Source: Rugalucina vietnamica
Lineage: Eukaryota; Mollusca; Bivalvia; Lucinida; Lucinidae
Reading direction: 5' to 3'
Assembly: GCA_964017185.1 (NCBI GenBank)
Contig: OZ024872.1
Span: 43,840,188 to 43,904,187 of the forward strand
DNA length: 64,000 nucleotides
The first letter of the stretch is position 1. Every line of letters starts with the position of its first letter. A program made the position numbers and the translations under genes. The notes beneath the pieces are model-generated. The model ran no database searches. It saw only the letters and a list, made by a program, of their open reading frames with translations, and had not been told where the DNA came from. This document shows positions 28,190 through 38,163 of this stretch, in pieces.

Positions 28190-29329
28190 TATCATGTTTG
28201 AGGCTAGTGTGCCCTCTGCATCAAGAGAAATCGTTTTACCAGCTATATAGCAAAGCCAGATCAGCTTTACAACCGCAACCGATTGCCGTTGGCCTCAGAA
28301 TTCAGTCATTGTTGTGCATGCCATGTCATCTGCAGGGATTTATCTGGGCTGCGCCATGTGCTAAATCGCGCATCAAATCCAGAAAAAACGCACCTGATTC
28401 GTTGTAGTGCGCTAAAAGGGCGCACCGAATGCTGCAAAAGCGCATATAACTGTGGTTAATGCGTCTGTCAAAACTGCAGATTGAATGGGCGCAAGGATTT
28501 TCAAACAAAAGTGTCCTAGATCTGTGCATTCGAAACGCTTATCAAAAGAAAAAAAAACGGAATAAAGCATTTGTCCGACATGGAATAGAATATGGTGTGC
28601 TTCATTAGCACTGACTAAAATCCTGGTCAATTCTCCCCAGTTTCGTATGTCTTTGTAAATTAGTTGATTGATCAGTACAATGAAGCAATTTACTTCAAAG
28701 ACAGTCATAAAATCATTTGAAACCATAGCGATTTTCATTGGAAAATCAATTTCATTGGAGGAACATTTGAAAAAAGCAAAACTTTTATGCTTCTGGAACA
28801 AATTTTGAAATGTCATTAGTTTTCGCGACTTTATAGCATCGTGAATATATTTCTGTTTCAGTTGCTTCTAAATCATTATTTGTTGGTAAAACTTTGTTTA
28901 AAGTGTTCAAGTGAGGTTTAGTGTCAAAGTTAATAGTAATGAAGAATGCAAGTCAATCTCATGACATGACAGTAATTATTATTGGAAATTCAGCCTTTGA
29001 AGGGGTCACCCCTTATGGACTCCAAACTCACAACTGCACAGGTGAATGTTAATGCCATACATCTTACATTATATACTAGATAGATGTCATAGAAAGGCTA
29101 TGGTTACAAAAAGGAACTTATTTTGATTTGCATTACACACATTTCTCAGTCTGGTATTGTAGATTAGACCCCCACCCACAGTATTAACCTATTCTACAAT
29201 GGACAACATGTCATTTTATACCATCAGGTTTAAGTGTTATGAAAAGTGCCATGGTCAATATTATTTCTTTCGCCAAAAGTTTTTTTTCTAAAATATGTTC
29301 CTGGAGTAAACTAAGACTGTTGATAAAAA

Positions 29330-29412
29330 AAAAAGAAAAAAGGGTCTAAGGAGAGGCTGTCTAGGCACATAAAAAAGAAAAAAGGGTCTAAGGAGAGGCT
29401 GTCTAGGCACAT
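29330..29412. repeat. 42-bp direct tandem duplication
   Basis: The block GGGTCTAAGGAGAGGCTGTC TAGGCACAT with its A-rich lead occurs twice in a row, about 42 bp apart. Confidence 0.85.
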
Positions 29413-29414
29413 GC

Positions 29415-29590
29415 AAAATGCTTAAATCTAATTTCGGCCAGGGAGCTTCGCTCCCCTGGACCCCTCACCAGGGCGTTGCCCCTGGACCCCACTGGGAGCC
29501 TTGCGGCCCCCAGACCCCCGGCTAAAGTTAGGGCCCATGGAATTTTTGTTGGATGGGCCTTTGGCCCATCCAACAAAAATTCCAGATAAA
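29415..29590. repeat. GC-rich hairpin cluster
   Basis: Three short stems in a row: GGGAGCTTCGCTCCC, AGGGCGTTGCCCCT and GGGAGCCTTGCGGCCCCC, followed by a longer stem GGAATTTTTGTTGGATGGGC with its complement. Strong self-folding; part of a dispersed repeat. Confidence 0.6.
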
Positions 29591-30299
29591 TTCCTGCATC
29601 TGCATGTGCGTATTCGTGGCTAGTAAGAAAGGGCCATGTGGTTCTTGTAAACAAAGGCAAATGGGGGAATATCCTGCAGCCACTTGGTGGTGATTCACCA
29701 ATCAAAATTTAAAAAAAAAAAAAAATGAATAAAAAAAAAAAGTTTTCCGACCTACCGACCCAAAAAAATTTGGAGACGTTACCGGAAACAAGCATATTTT
29801 TTTTTTGGCCTTATTATTTACAACCAGGAAACTGGTAAGGAAAATGTAGTGCCGGACACCGAGCCATTCCAGTGATGATAGGCTAGGGATCCGGCATTGC
29901 TGGACGCGGAGACTCTAGCCTAATTCGTCCGGTACCGGACGCCGAGACACTTCCAAAAAAAAAAAAGATGGAAGATTGAACTTGAATAAAAATGTGACAG
30001 TGCTTAAAACTAGAGACCATATGAACTAAACTCTATACTGAACAATATTATTGTATGCATGTTATTGCACTAAGCCAATATAATCTATGTGCTATGTTCG
30101 AACAACATCCGTGCGTTGTAAGGTTAAACTTAATGGGTGGGGTAATTTTTGACAGTTCAGGGTCATCGTATCTTTGCTTTCTTTTGTGATAATAACAATG
30201 TTATGTGGACTATCATGAATGGGAAATAAGGCGAATATAACTATAGTTCAACATAATCTTGCCTTTTGAATGCTAAAATTACATCTACATCTCGAAATC

Positions 30300-30486
30300 T
30301 GGCAGAACATACGCGGAAAACTCCGCGAATTTCCAACCAACATTGCGGCCATAGTTCTTTTAGCGCATGCGCCTTTTTAGGTCAAGGTCGGTAGTTTCCG
30401 TTTTCAATCGCATATTTCCGCTATTTGACAAAACACGGTATCGTGTATACTACCGGCGTTGCGACCTACACTCAGTGGCCATAAAT
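30300..30486 (+). promoter_or_regulatory. Promoter-like CpG patch with NRF1-type palindrome
   Basis: Local CpG enrichment and GCGCATGCGC at 30363-30372, the palindromic NRF1 core, about 115 bp before an ATG at 30487 that leads into the acidic repeat locus. No TATA seen. NRF1 binding is inferred from the motif only. Confidence 0.4.
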
Positions 30487-30539
30487 GAGTTCCCCAAGTG
30501 AAAAAGTGCAAATCTTTTAAGTCAATTTTTGGGGCGCAA

Positions 30540-31183
30540 TAGATGACGATGCAGATTGTGTTATCGGTGAAGATTTAGGCGGTGTAAAGGGCGATGTTTT
30601 GGTTGACGATGTTTTGGTTGACGATGCAGGCGGTGTAATGGCTGAGGACGAGGTTGTGAAATTGGTGACGATGCAGGCGATGTAACGGGCAAAGTTTCAA
30701 GCGGTGTAATGGGTGACGATGCAGGCGGTGTAATGTTTGACCAGGTGGTGAAACTGGTTACGATGCAGGTGGTGTAATGGATGGACGATGTAGGCGGTGA
30801 ATGGGTGGCGATGCAGGCGATGTTATGGGCGAAGATGGAGGCGGGTTAATGGTCAACGATGCACGCGGTAAAATAAGCGACGATGAATGCGTTGTAATGG
30901 GCGACGATGCAGGCAGTGTAAAGGGTGACGGTGCAAGCATAGTAATTTTCGTCGATAAAGGCGGTGTAATCGTGACGACGATGCAGACAGTTTAATGGGC
31001 GTCGATGCAGAAAATTGGTGACGATGGGTTACGATATAGGCGGTGTAATTGGTAACGATGCAGGCAGTGTCATGGATGACGATCCAGGTGGTGTAATCGG
31101 TTACGATTCAGGCGGTGTAATGGGCGAAGATGCATGCGATATAATGGGCGTTGATGCAGGCGATGTTATGGATGACAATGCAG
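30540..31183 (+). repeat. 24-bp minisatellite, left block
   Basis: Degenerate units of GGTGTAATGGGCGACGATGC AGGC. Same array as 33292-35460, separated from it by the LTR element. Confidence 0.9.
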
Positions 31184-33291
31184 TGTGACGAATATCCATT
31201 TTAAAAACCGCAGTTTGTGTTGAAATTTCTTTAAAAGTTCTAAGTTTGATATCCGCCATGTAAAAAGGCTTAATTTGTCAGTTTTCCCGATTAAAATCGA
31301 GGTGTGTCGTGTTTTACATGGAAATCGCTTTCGCACCTGATTCACCTACTTAGTTTTCTAGAATGGACTTTCCCGTTATAATGGAACAACCCGGATATTG
31401 CACGTGACTGGATGGGTATAAAAGGAGCAAGCGAGGCAGTGATAGTCATTATTGTGAAAGAAGTCGGACGGTTTAGATCGAAGAGAGAGAGACTGCAGGC
31501 AGTTGATGATGTAGTAGTATATAGGCTTCGTGGCACGGAGCTCAGGCTTTGGGATAAGGAGAGATCATTGCGATAGCTCTTATTCCATAGTGTTGAACCT
31601 CTTAGTGCTGAACGAACATTTGAGACTCTTTGGCCGCAGAGATCATTGCGATAGCTGGGCCTTGGTCACAGAGATCATTGCGATAGCTGGACCAATATAT
31701 GGAGTCTCAAATAGAAGTTCCTGGGAAGCCAGTGATTTAGGCTATAGCGGGATAGCCAACGAAACCATATGGGTTTCAAGCCTGTCAGTGTTGTGTAAAT
31801 GGCGTTTGAATTATGAGTTCCTGGACGTAGATTGGGTTTGAAACCATTCAGTCACGTATCAAGTATTGCATTAGAATTATTATAGTCAGACATTATTTCT
31901 AAAACGACGTGTATGAACCACACCAAGACCTAGGGCGAGGGTTGGGATCCCATAAAACCGGTTTAAGCCCCCTAGTAATTTCATTACTAACCGTTCCAAG
32001 GCGGTGCTCTTGGTGTGGCTCATCCCGTTCGAACCTCAATATAGTCGTTTAATTAGCATCTAGCTCGGTACATGTTTCGAATATTATTGTTTTCGTAGTC
32101 TATGATATACAGAAGTACATAGCTCGGTCCTTGAAACGTTACATTTGGTGGCAGCGGTGGGATGATGACAACTGCCAGACCGGAGTTGCCTTATCCATGC
32201 ATATTCTAGATTGAATCGTTCAAACAATATGGGAACATTTTGCTTTTTATTTCTTTTGGTATAAGAAGCTAGTGGGAGACATAAATATATAAAACAAAAA
32301 TTCGGGACGAATTTTCTTGAAGGGGAGATAGTGTGACGAATATCCATTTTAAAAACCGCAGTTTGTGTTGAAATTTCTTTAAAAGTTCTAAGTTTGATAT
32401 CCGCCATGTAAAAAGGCTTAATTTGTCAGTTTTCCCGATTAAAATCGAGGTGTGTCGTGTTTTACATGGAAATCGCTTTCGCACCTGATTCACCTACTTA
32501 GTTTTCTAGAATGGACTTTCCCGTTATAATGGAACAACCCGGATATTGCACGTGACTGGATGGGTATAAAAGGAGCAAGCGAGGCAGTGATAGTCATTAT
32601 TGTGAAAGAAGTCGGACGGTTTAGATCGAAGAGAGAGAGACTGCAGGCAGTTGATGATGTAGTAGTATATAGGCTTCGTGGCACGGAGCTCAGGCTTTGG
32701 GATAAGGAGAGATCATTGCGATAGCTCTTATTCCATAGTGTTGAACCTCTTAGTGCTGAACGAACATTTGAGACTCTTTGGCCGCAGAGATCATTGCGAT
32801 AGCTGGGCCTTGGTCACAGAGATCATTGCGATAGCTGGACCAATATATGGAGTCTCAAATAGAAGTTCCTGGGAAGCCAGTGATTTAGGCTATAGCGGGA
32901 TAGCCAACGAAACCATATGGGTTTCAAGCCTGTCAGTGTTGTGTAAATGGCGTTTGAATTATGAGTTCCTGGACGTAGATTGGGTTTGAAACCATTCAGT
33001 CACGTATCAAGTATTGCATTAGAATTATTATAGTCAGACATTATTTCTAAAACGACGTGTATGAACCACACCAAGACCTAGGGCGAGGGTTGGGATCCCA
33101 TAAAACCGGTTTAAGCCCCCTAGTAATTTCATTACTAACCGTTCCAAGGCGGTGCTCTTGGTGTGGCTCATCCCGTTCGAACCTCAATATAGTCGTTTAA
33201 TTAGCATCTAGCTCGGTACATGTTTCGAATATTATTGTTTTCGTAGTCTATGATATACAGAAGTACATAGCTCGGTCCTTGAAACGTTACA
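31184..33291 (+). mobile_element. Compact LTR element, Gypsy-like, gutted
   Basis: Two direct 960-bp LTRs (31184-32143, 32332-33291; TGTGACG...TTACA), by eye identical, hence young. Flanked by a 4-bp duplication GCAG. The primer site 32146-32163 (TGGTGGCAGCGGTGGGAT) fits the 3' end of an animal tRNA-Leu; a purine tract AAGGGGAGATAG precedes LTR2. Each LTR has a TATAAAAGG box (31417 in LTR1) and three copies of AGAGATCATTGCGATAGCT. The 188-bp interior has no gag or pol: a broken, non-autonomous fossil. Confidence 0.9.
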
Positions 33292-35460
33292 GCAGGTTGG
33301 GTATTATGGGCGATGATACCGGTTGTGTAATGGGCGACGATGCAGGCGGTGCAATTGGCGACGATGCTGGCGGTGTAATGGGTGACGAAACAGGCGGTGA
33401 AATGGGTGACAATGCAGGTGGTGTAATGGGTGACGGTGTAGGTGGTGTAGGTGGTGTAATTGGTGACGATGTAGACGGTGTAATAGGTGATAATGCAGGC
33501 AGTGCAATGGATGACGATGTAGGCATTGAAATGGGTGACGACGTAGGCGGTGTAATGGGTGACGACGTAGGCAGTGTAATGGGTTATGATGCAGGCGGTG
33601 TAATGGTTGACGATGCAGGTGGTGTAATGGGAGACGATGCAGGCGGTGTAATGGGTGAGGATGCAGGCGGTATAATGAGTGACGATGCAGGCGAAGTGTC
33701 AAACGACGACGCAGGCAGTGTAATGGGCATCAATGCAGAAAATTGGCGACGAGGCATGCGGGGTAATTGGTGTCGATGCAGGCTGTGTAATGGATGACGA
33801 TTCAGGTGGTGTGATGGTCGACAATGAAGGCGGTATAATGGGTGACGATGCAGGCGTTGTAATGGGCGATGATGTAAGCGGTGTAATGGGTGACGATGCA
33901 GGCGGTGTAATGAGTGACGATGCAGGCGAAGTGATAGGCAAAGACACAGGCGGTGTAATGGGTGTCGATGCAAGCGGTGTAATGGGTGACGATGCAGGTG
34001 GTGTAATGGGCGACGATGCAAGCGGTTTAATGGGTGACGATGCAGGCGTTGTAATGGGCGACGATGCAAGCGGTGTAATCGTGATAATGGGTGGCGATGT
34101 AGGCGGTATAATGTGTGACGATATATGCGGTGTAATGGACGACTATCTAGGCGATGTAATGATAGACGATGGAGGCAGAGTAATAGGCGACGATGTAGGC
34201 GGTGCGATCATGGTAATGGGCGACGATAAAGGCGTGTAATGTGCGACGGTGCAAGCGGTGTAATTGGCGACGATGCAGGCGGTGACGATTGAGGCGTTGT
34301 AAAGGACGATGATGTAGGCGGTGTAATCGTGGTAATGGGCGGCGATATAGGCGGTGCAATCACGTTAATGGGGGACGATGTAGGCGATGTAATGGGCGAA
34401 AATGTTTGCGGTGTAATGGGTGACTATGTAGGCGGTATAATGGGCGACGATGTAAGCGGTTCGATCATAGTAATGGGCGACGATAAAGGCAGTGTAATGT
34501 GCGACGGCGCAAGCGGTGTAATGGGCGACGATGCTGGCGGTGAAATGGGTGAGGTACAGGCGTTGTAATTAAAGGACGACGATGTAAGCGGTGTAATCGT
34601 GGTAATGGGTGGCAATATAGACGGTTCCATCACGTTAATGGGCGACGATGTAGGCGATGTAATGGGCGAAAATGTTGGCGATGTAATGGGTGACGATGCA
34701 GGCGGTGTAATGGGCGACGATCTAGGCGGTTTAATGGGTAACGATGCAAGCGTGGCATAATCGGTGACGAGGTAGGCGGTGTTATCGGAGACGATTGTTG
34801 CGGCGATATAGGCGGTGCATTCACGTTAATGGGGAACGATGTAGGCGATGTAATGATCGAAAATGTTGGCGTTGTAATGGGTGACGACGCAGGCGATGTA
34901 ATGGGCAACGATCTAGGCGGTTTAATGGGTGACGATGCAGGCGATGTAATGTGCGTCGATGTAGGCGGTGTAATGGGTGACGATGCAGGCGGTGTAATGG
35001 GCGACGATGTAGGCGGTTTAATTGGTGGCGATGCAAGCGGTGTAACCCGTGTATATGTAGGTGGCATAATCGGTGACGAGGCAGGCGGTGTTATCGGAGA
35101 CGATTTTGGCGGTGTAATGTGTGACATTGCAGGCGGTGTAATGGGCGATGGTGCAGGCGATATACTAGTAATGGGCGATGATACAGGCGGTGTAATGGGC
35201 GATGATGCAGGCGGTGTAATGGGCGACGATATAGGCGATGTAATCGGCAACGATGTAGGAAGTGTAATTGATGACGATGCAGGCGGAGTAATAGATAGCT
35301 ATGCAGGTAGTGTATTAGACGACGATTCAGGCACTGTAATGGGTGACGCTGCAGGTGGCGTAATGGGCGAAGGTACAGGTGATATATTAGTAATTGTCGA
35401 TGGTGCAGGCAGTGTAGTGGGCGACTTATCAAGCGGCGTAATGAGCGATAATAGTGATAA
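33292..35460 (+). repeat. 24-bp minisatellite, right block
   Basis: About 90 degenerate units of GGTGTAATGGGTGACGATGC AGGC. The period is a multiple of three, so several frames on both strands stay open (GDDAGGVM on plus; HRLHRHPL and SPITPPAS on minus). Confidence 0.95.
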
Positions 35461-35885
35461 TAGATCGACGAGGATTTCAGATGAAAGTGCGCGATCCATG
35501 GTTGATGATAGTGTGAGATCCATGACAGGTGATAGTGTGATATTCAATGATGATAATAGAATGCGACCCATGGGCGATGAAAGTGCACTTTCATTGGGTG
35601 ATGATAGTACGCGATCCATGGACCAAAAAAGTGCCCGATCCTCGGATGATTATAATGCGCCATTCGTGAGTGATTATAGTGCGCGATTCACAGGACCTGT
35701 TGATGATAGCGCATGATCATTGGGAAATGATTTTAGGCGATTCGTGCGTGATTATAGTGCATGATTCATGGATGATGATAGCGCTAGATCCATGGGAGAT
35801 GATAATGATCAATTCATAAGTGATGAAAGCCAGCAATTCATGGGGATCCATGGGCGATGATAGTGTGCGAACCAAGGGGCATGAT
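35461..35885 (+). repeat. Degenerate GATGATAGTGCGCGATTCATGG repeat
   Basis: A second, more diverged repeat of about 24-30 bp (GATGATAGTG, then GCGATYCATGG) follows the 24-bp array and seems derived from it. Confidence 0.65.
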
Positions 35886-35890
35886 AGTGC

Positions 35891-36232
35891 GTGACTCATA
35901 CAGATAACTATTATTCGATAGCTACTAAAATAAGTGATAATGGTGACGGATTTGAAACTGATGACGCACTTGAAGCTTGTGAGAGCCAGGGGCTTATTTC
36001 TCTCCTGGCGCACCCCCTGGTGAAGTATTGTAATTTTGGAGTGTCACCAGTAAACCATTCAGATTCAGAAGCTGATTTCAGTGATGATAAATTACGCCGA
36101 GGTCTTAACGAAATGGATGGTGGGTCCAATCATGACGATACTATCGTTATCAGTCGCGACAGTGAAGATGAAAACGCCGGAGTCTTTGTAGAGTCATGCA
36201 TTTTACGAACACGGCACAGACATTTATATTAA
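35891..36232 (+). CDS. Acidic ORF at the end of the repeat locus
   Basis: 113 codons, MTHTDNYYSIATKISDNGDG to CILRTRHRHLY. The middle part (SQGLISLLAHPLVKYCNFG and on) comes from an inserted LINE tail (about 35985-36072) flanked by GAAGCT. The flanking acidic parts would join in the same frame (DDALEA/DFSDD). Possibly the last exon of the repeat locus gene; function unknown. Confidence 0.35.
   Translation: MTHTDNYYSIATKISDNGDGFETDDALEACESQGLISLLAHPLVKYCNFGVSPVNHSDSEADFSDDKLRRGLNEMDGGSNHDDTIVISRDSEDENAGVFVESCILRTRHRHLY
35985..36072 (+). mobile_element. 5'-truncated LINE tail
   Basis: ACCCCCTGGTGAAGTATTGT, then GTGTCACCAGTAAACCATTC and AGATTCAG: the 3' end of the 41-kb LINE family. GAAGCT occurs just before and just after, a likely short target duplication. 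Confidence 0.7.
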
Positions 36233-36313
36233 CTGAGATACCTAAATGGTCAAATAATAAACATAGGTATATCATATGACCGTTTCTTATATGAAGATAA
36301 TGAATATACAATA

Positions 36314-36495
36314 TGAGCACCCGCATGAGAAACCCAGCAATCTTAAACCGGCCTATACAGTCACAGAAGAAGGCTAGAAGCTTGAAATTACGGGTTTAAG
36401 AAGAAGAGGGATTGTACTATCCGTGTAGCGAAAACAAAGGCGCTGACCTTTGTTTTCGCATATGCAGATTGTTGGATTTCTGATGCTGCGGCTCA
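36314..36495 (-). mobile_element. Family A MITE, internally deleted
   Basis: TGAGCACCCGCATGAGAAAC ... GATGCTGCGGCTCA, about 180 bp instead of 236. One side of the inner hairpin and part of the left half are gone. Confidence 0.7.
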
Positions 36496-36850
36496 TATTC
36501 GTTTTGCTCTTCAACTAAATGCAGGGTCGGGAGTGTCGCGAAGCTCGTAATTTTATAATTATTTACTCCAGTACGTATTTGTTTATTTGCTTTTTTTTTT
36601 TTAGCTCCAAAGGAGCTTTCACATGCTGCATGAGGACACAATGTTTTGATGCCATGATGACCTCGTGCAGATCGTTATTTTCATATAGCGGAGCTTCGTG
36701 GCATTGTATAAACTGGAATCTCATTAACCAAGGCAAAATAAAAAGGGCTGAAATATTTGTTTGTATAAAAAGTGTATTCAAAAGAAAAACCAGGTTGTGT
36801 TAATTTTGTTTGGATATTATTCTGGGGTGGAGAATAAAGCCTGAGGGCAA

Positions 36851-36965
36851 GCAAGTGGGCGGACTGGCGTAGGGACAGAGTGTAGGACTCCCAGCCCAGA
36901 GGTCCCGGGTTCGATCCTCAGCCGGGGCGCCGTTCGCTGTGGCCATGCACATGTTCATTGTAACG
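36851..36965 (+). mobile_element. tRNA-derived SINE (GGACTGGCGCAGGGG family)
   Basis: GGCGGACTGGCGTAGGGACA (A box) and CGGGTTCGATCC (B box), body GCCGTTCGCTGTGGCC, with a tail that differs from the other two copies. Confidence 0.75.
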
Positions 36966-37064
36966 TATCTTGCCGACTCAAAATAAATTTTGTCTTGTCA
37001 AATTCATTACAGATCATTTAGTTTGAAACTGGCACTCAAATTAGCAGATCAATCCAGGTTTCTT

Positions 37065-37128
37065 TGTGGAATCTGAATCTGAATGGTTTACTGGTGACAC
37101 GCCAAATTGACAATACCTCACCAGGACA
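37065..37128 (-). mobile_element. LINE 3'-tail fragment
   Basis: The complement reads ATTTGGCGTGTCACCAGTAA then CCATTCAGATTCAG, the same end as the LINE at 41.1-44.9 kb. Upstream of this block it differs from that LINE. Confidence 0.65.
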
Positions 37129-37142
37129 ACATGAAAAGGCAT

Positions 37143-37299
37143 GGGCGGATCCAGAGGGGGGACAGGGGGTCCGGACCCCCCCCCCCCTGGAATTGCCAGA
37201 TTATTAATTTTTGCCATGTTGAAATTTTCCGTCAGACCCCTTCTGGGAATTTCGACTCCCCCCCCCCCCCCCCCCCGAGAAAATTTTCTGGATCCGCGC
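37143..37299. mobile_element. GCGGATCCAGA-ended foldback element
   Basis: GGCGGATCCAGAG at the left, TCTGGATCCGC at the right, with long C runs near both ends. Short MITE-like element, non-coding. Confidence 0.7.
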
Positions 37300-37437
37300 A
37301 TGAAAGAAATATTGAACACATGTTCTCTTTGTTTGATACAAATGCTCTAACGCCATGCTCACTGAACGAAATCGGACATCAGCGATGACGGAACAATAGA
37401 AGCGTCGGCAATACGCTGGGCGAACTCAAGTGACCAC

Positions 37438-37714
37438 ATTACGAAAACATGTCCGTGTAATGTATACCCCCTTGAACCCCACTTTTATATAGCAAAACTG
37501 GGGTATGCAAGGGTATACCTATTTTTCTCATGAATCTTGCTCCAAAACATAGATTGTGGGTACTCGTTAGAACCGCCTCGCCGAGGCGGTTCTAACGTGT
37601 ACCCACAATCTATGTTTTGAGCAAAATTAAGAAAAATGTCATTTTTTAGCTGAAAATGTTCAATTTTTAAAGCTAAACTAACTTCTGTTTATTGCATGGG
37701 CGTGTTTTCGTAAT
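37438..37714 (+). mobile_element. Family B element, complete
   Basis: Best-preserved ends: CATTACGAAAACATGTCCGT at the left and ATGGGCGTGTTTTCGTAATG at the right. The central AACCGCCTCGCCGAGGCGGTT is a perfect palindrome. Confidence 0.85.
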
Positions 37715-38115
37715 GATCCCTGGAGGATCGCAGGGTTAATTCCTTTTTAATTTTCACTCGGAGTACAGTGTCTCTTGGCAAAGATTAAATAATATCTGAC
37801 CACAGCACCCAACTTAAAACGTATCAGGACATTTCACAATTAACAATATACACAAGTTATATGCTCTGAAGAATTGTTTTTTCCTGGGACTATCCCGTTA
37901 TGGAAAAGTTTCCCTTCTTCAGTGGTCTCATCAAGGACTGTTGAAGAAGTCAATGCTCTTATTTAGTTTTGGGGTTCAGATGTATACGTTTAATATGTCT
38001 CTGTTTAGCTTCTTGTAAATAGTTTTAGGACAATCCCGAATGTCCCTCTTCACTTTGCTAAATTCAAAATTTAGCCACTAAGTTTATATAGCTATAAACT
38101 TTTAAACGGATTAAA
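37715..38115. other. No gene seen
   Basis: Single-copy-looking AT-rich sequence between a family B MITE and the 3' tail of the minus-strand LINE. Confidence 0.4.
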
Positions 38116-38163
38116 CTTACTTACTTACTTGGTACTTGGATACTTGGTAGTATAGCCGACACA

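Larger units (their letters stand above)
26389..29810. mobile_element. GGCC-ended element, TTA flanks, internal palindrome
   Basis: GGCC, an A run and TTGTTTCCGGTAAC at the left are mirrored by GTTACCGGAAACAAGC, a T run and GGCC at the right. TTA flanks both ends (26386-26388, 29811-29813), a TWA duplication as made by PIF/Harbinger transposases. Inside, about 26815-27210 and 27505-28090 form a diverged inverted repeat. No DDE transposase was recognised. Confidence 0.5.
24464..29954. mobile_element. Large composite element with 137-bp inverted ends
   Basis: Left arm 24464-24600 starts GGAAGTGTCTCGGCGTCCGG; right arm 29818-29954 is its complement with only scattered differences. A run of exactly 12 A lies outside each end, as expected if the element entered the A tail of the SINE at 24312. 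The 5.2-kb interior holds a second inverted-repeat element (26389-29810), a MITE (24641-24823) and no recognisable transposase. Alternatively these are two separate MITE copies in opposite orientation. Confidence 0.55.
30487..36232 (+). pseudogene. Acidic Gly/Asp/Val repeat locus, interrupted
   Basis: Begins with a short ATG ORF (MSSPSEKVQIF) next to a promoter-like patch, then IDDDADCVIGEDLGG and long runs of an 8-residue unit (VMGDDAGG type). It ends in non-repeat acidic sequence (35891-36232: DDKLRRGLNEMDGG ... SEDENAGVFVES) with a TAA at 36230-36232. The open frame changes several times and is split by an LTR element, so no single protein can be read. It may be an old gene for an acidic repeat protein, or a minisatellite kept open in several frames by its multiple-of-three period. 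No family recognised. Confidence 0.35.

Noticed and set aside
29403-29705. 100-codon minus-strand ORF
   Set aside because: Translation of GC-rich hairpin repeats; no recognisable domain.
31530-31841. 103-codon ORF repeated identically at 32678-32989
   Set aside because: Both copies lie inside the two LTRs; an open stretch of LTR sequence, not a gene duplication.
34630-35250. 206-codon minus-strand ORF of SPITPPAS repeats
   Set aside because: Shadow of the 24-bp minisatellite, whose multiple-of-three period keeps every stop-free frame open.
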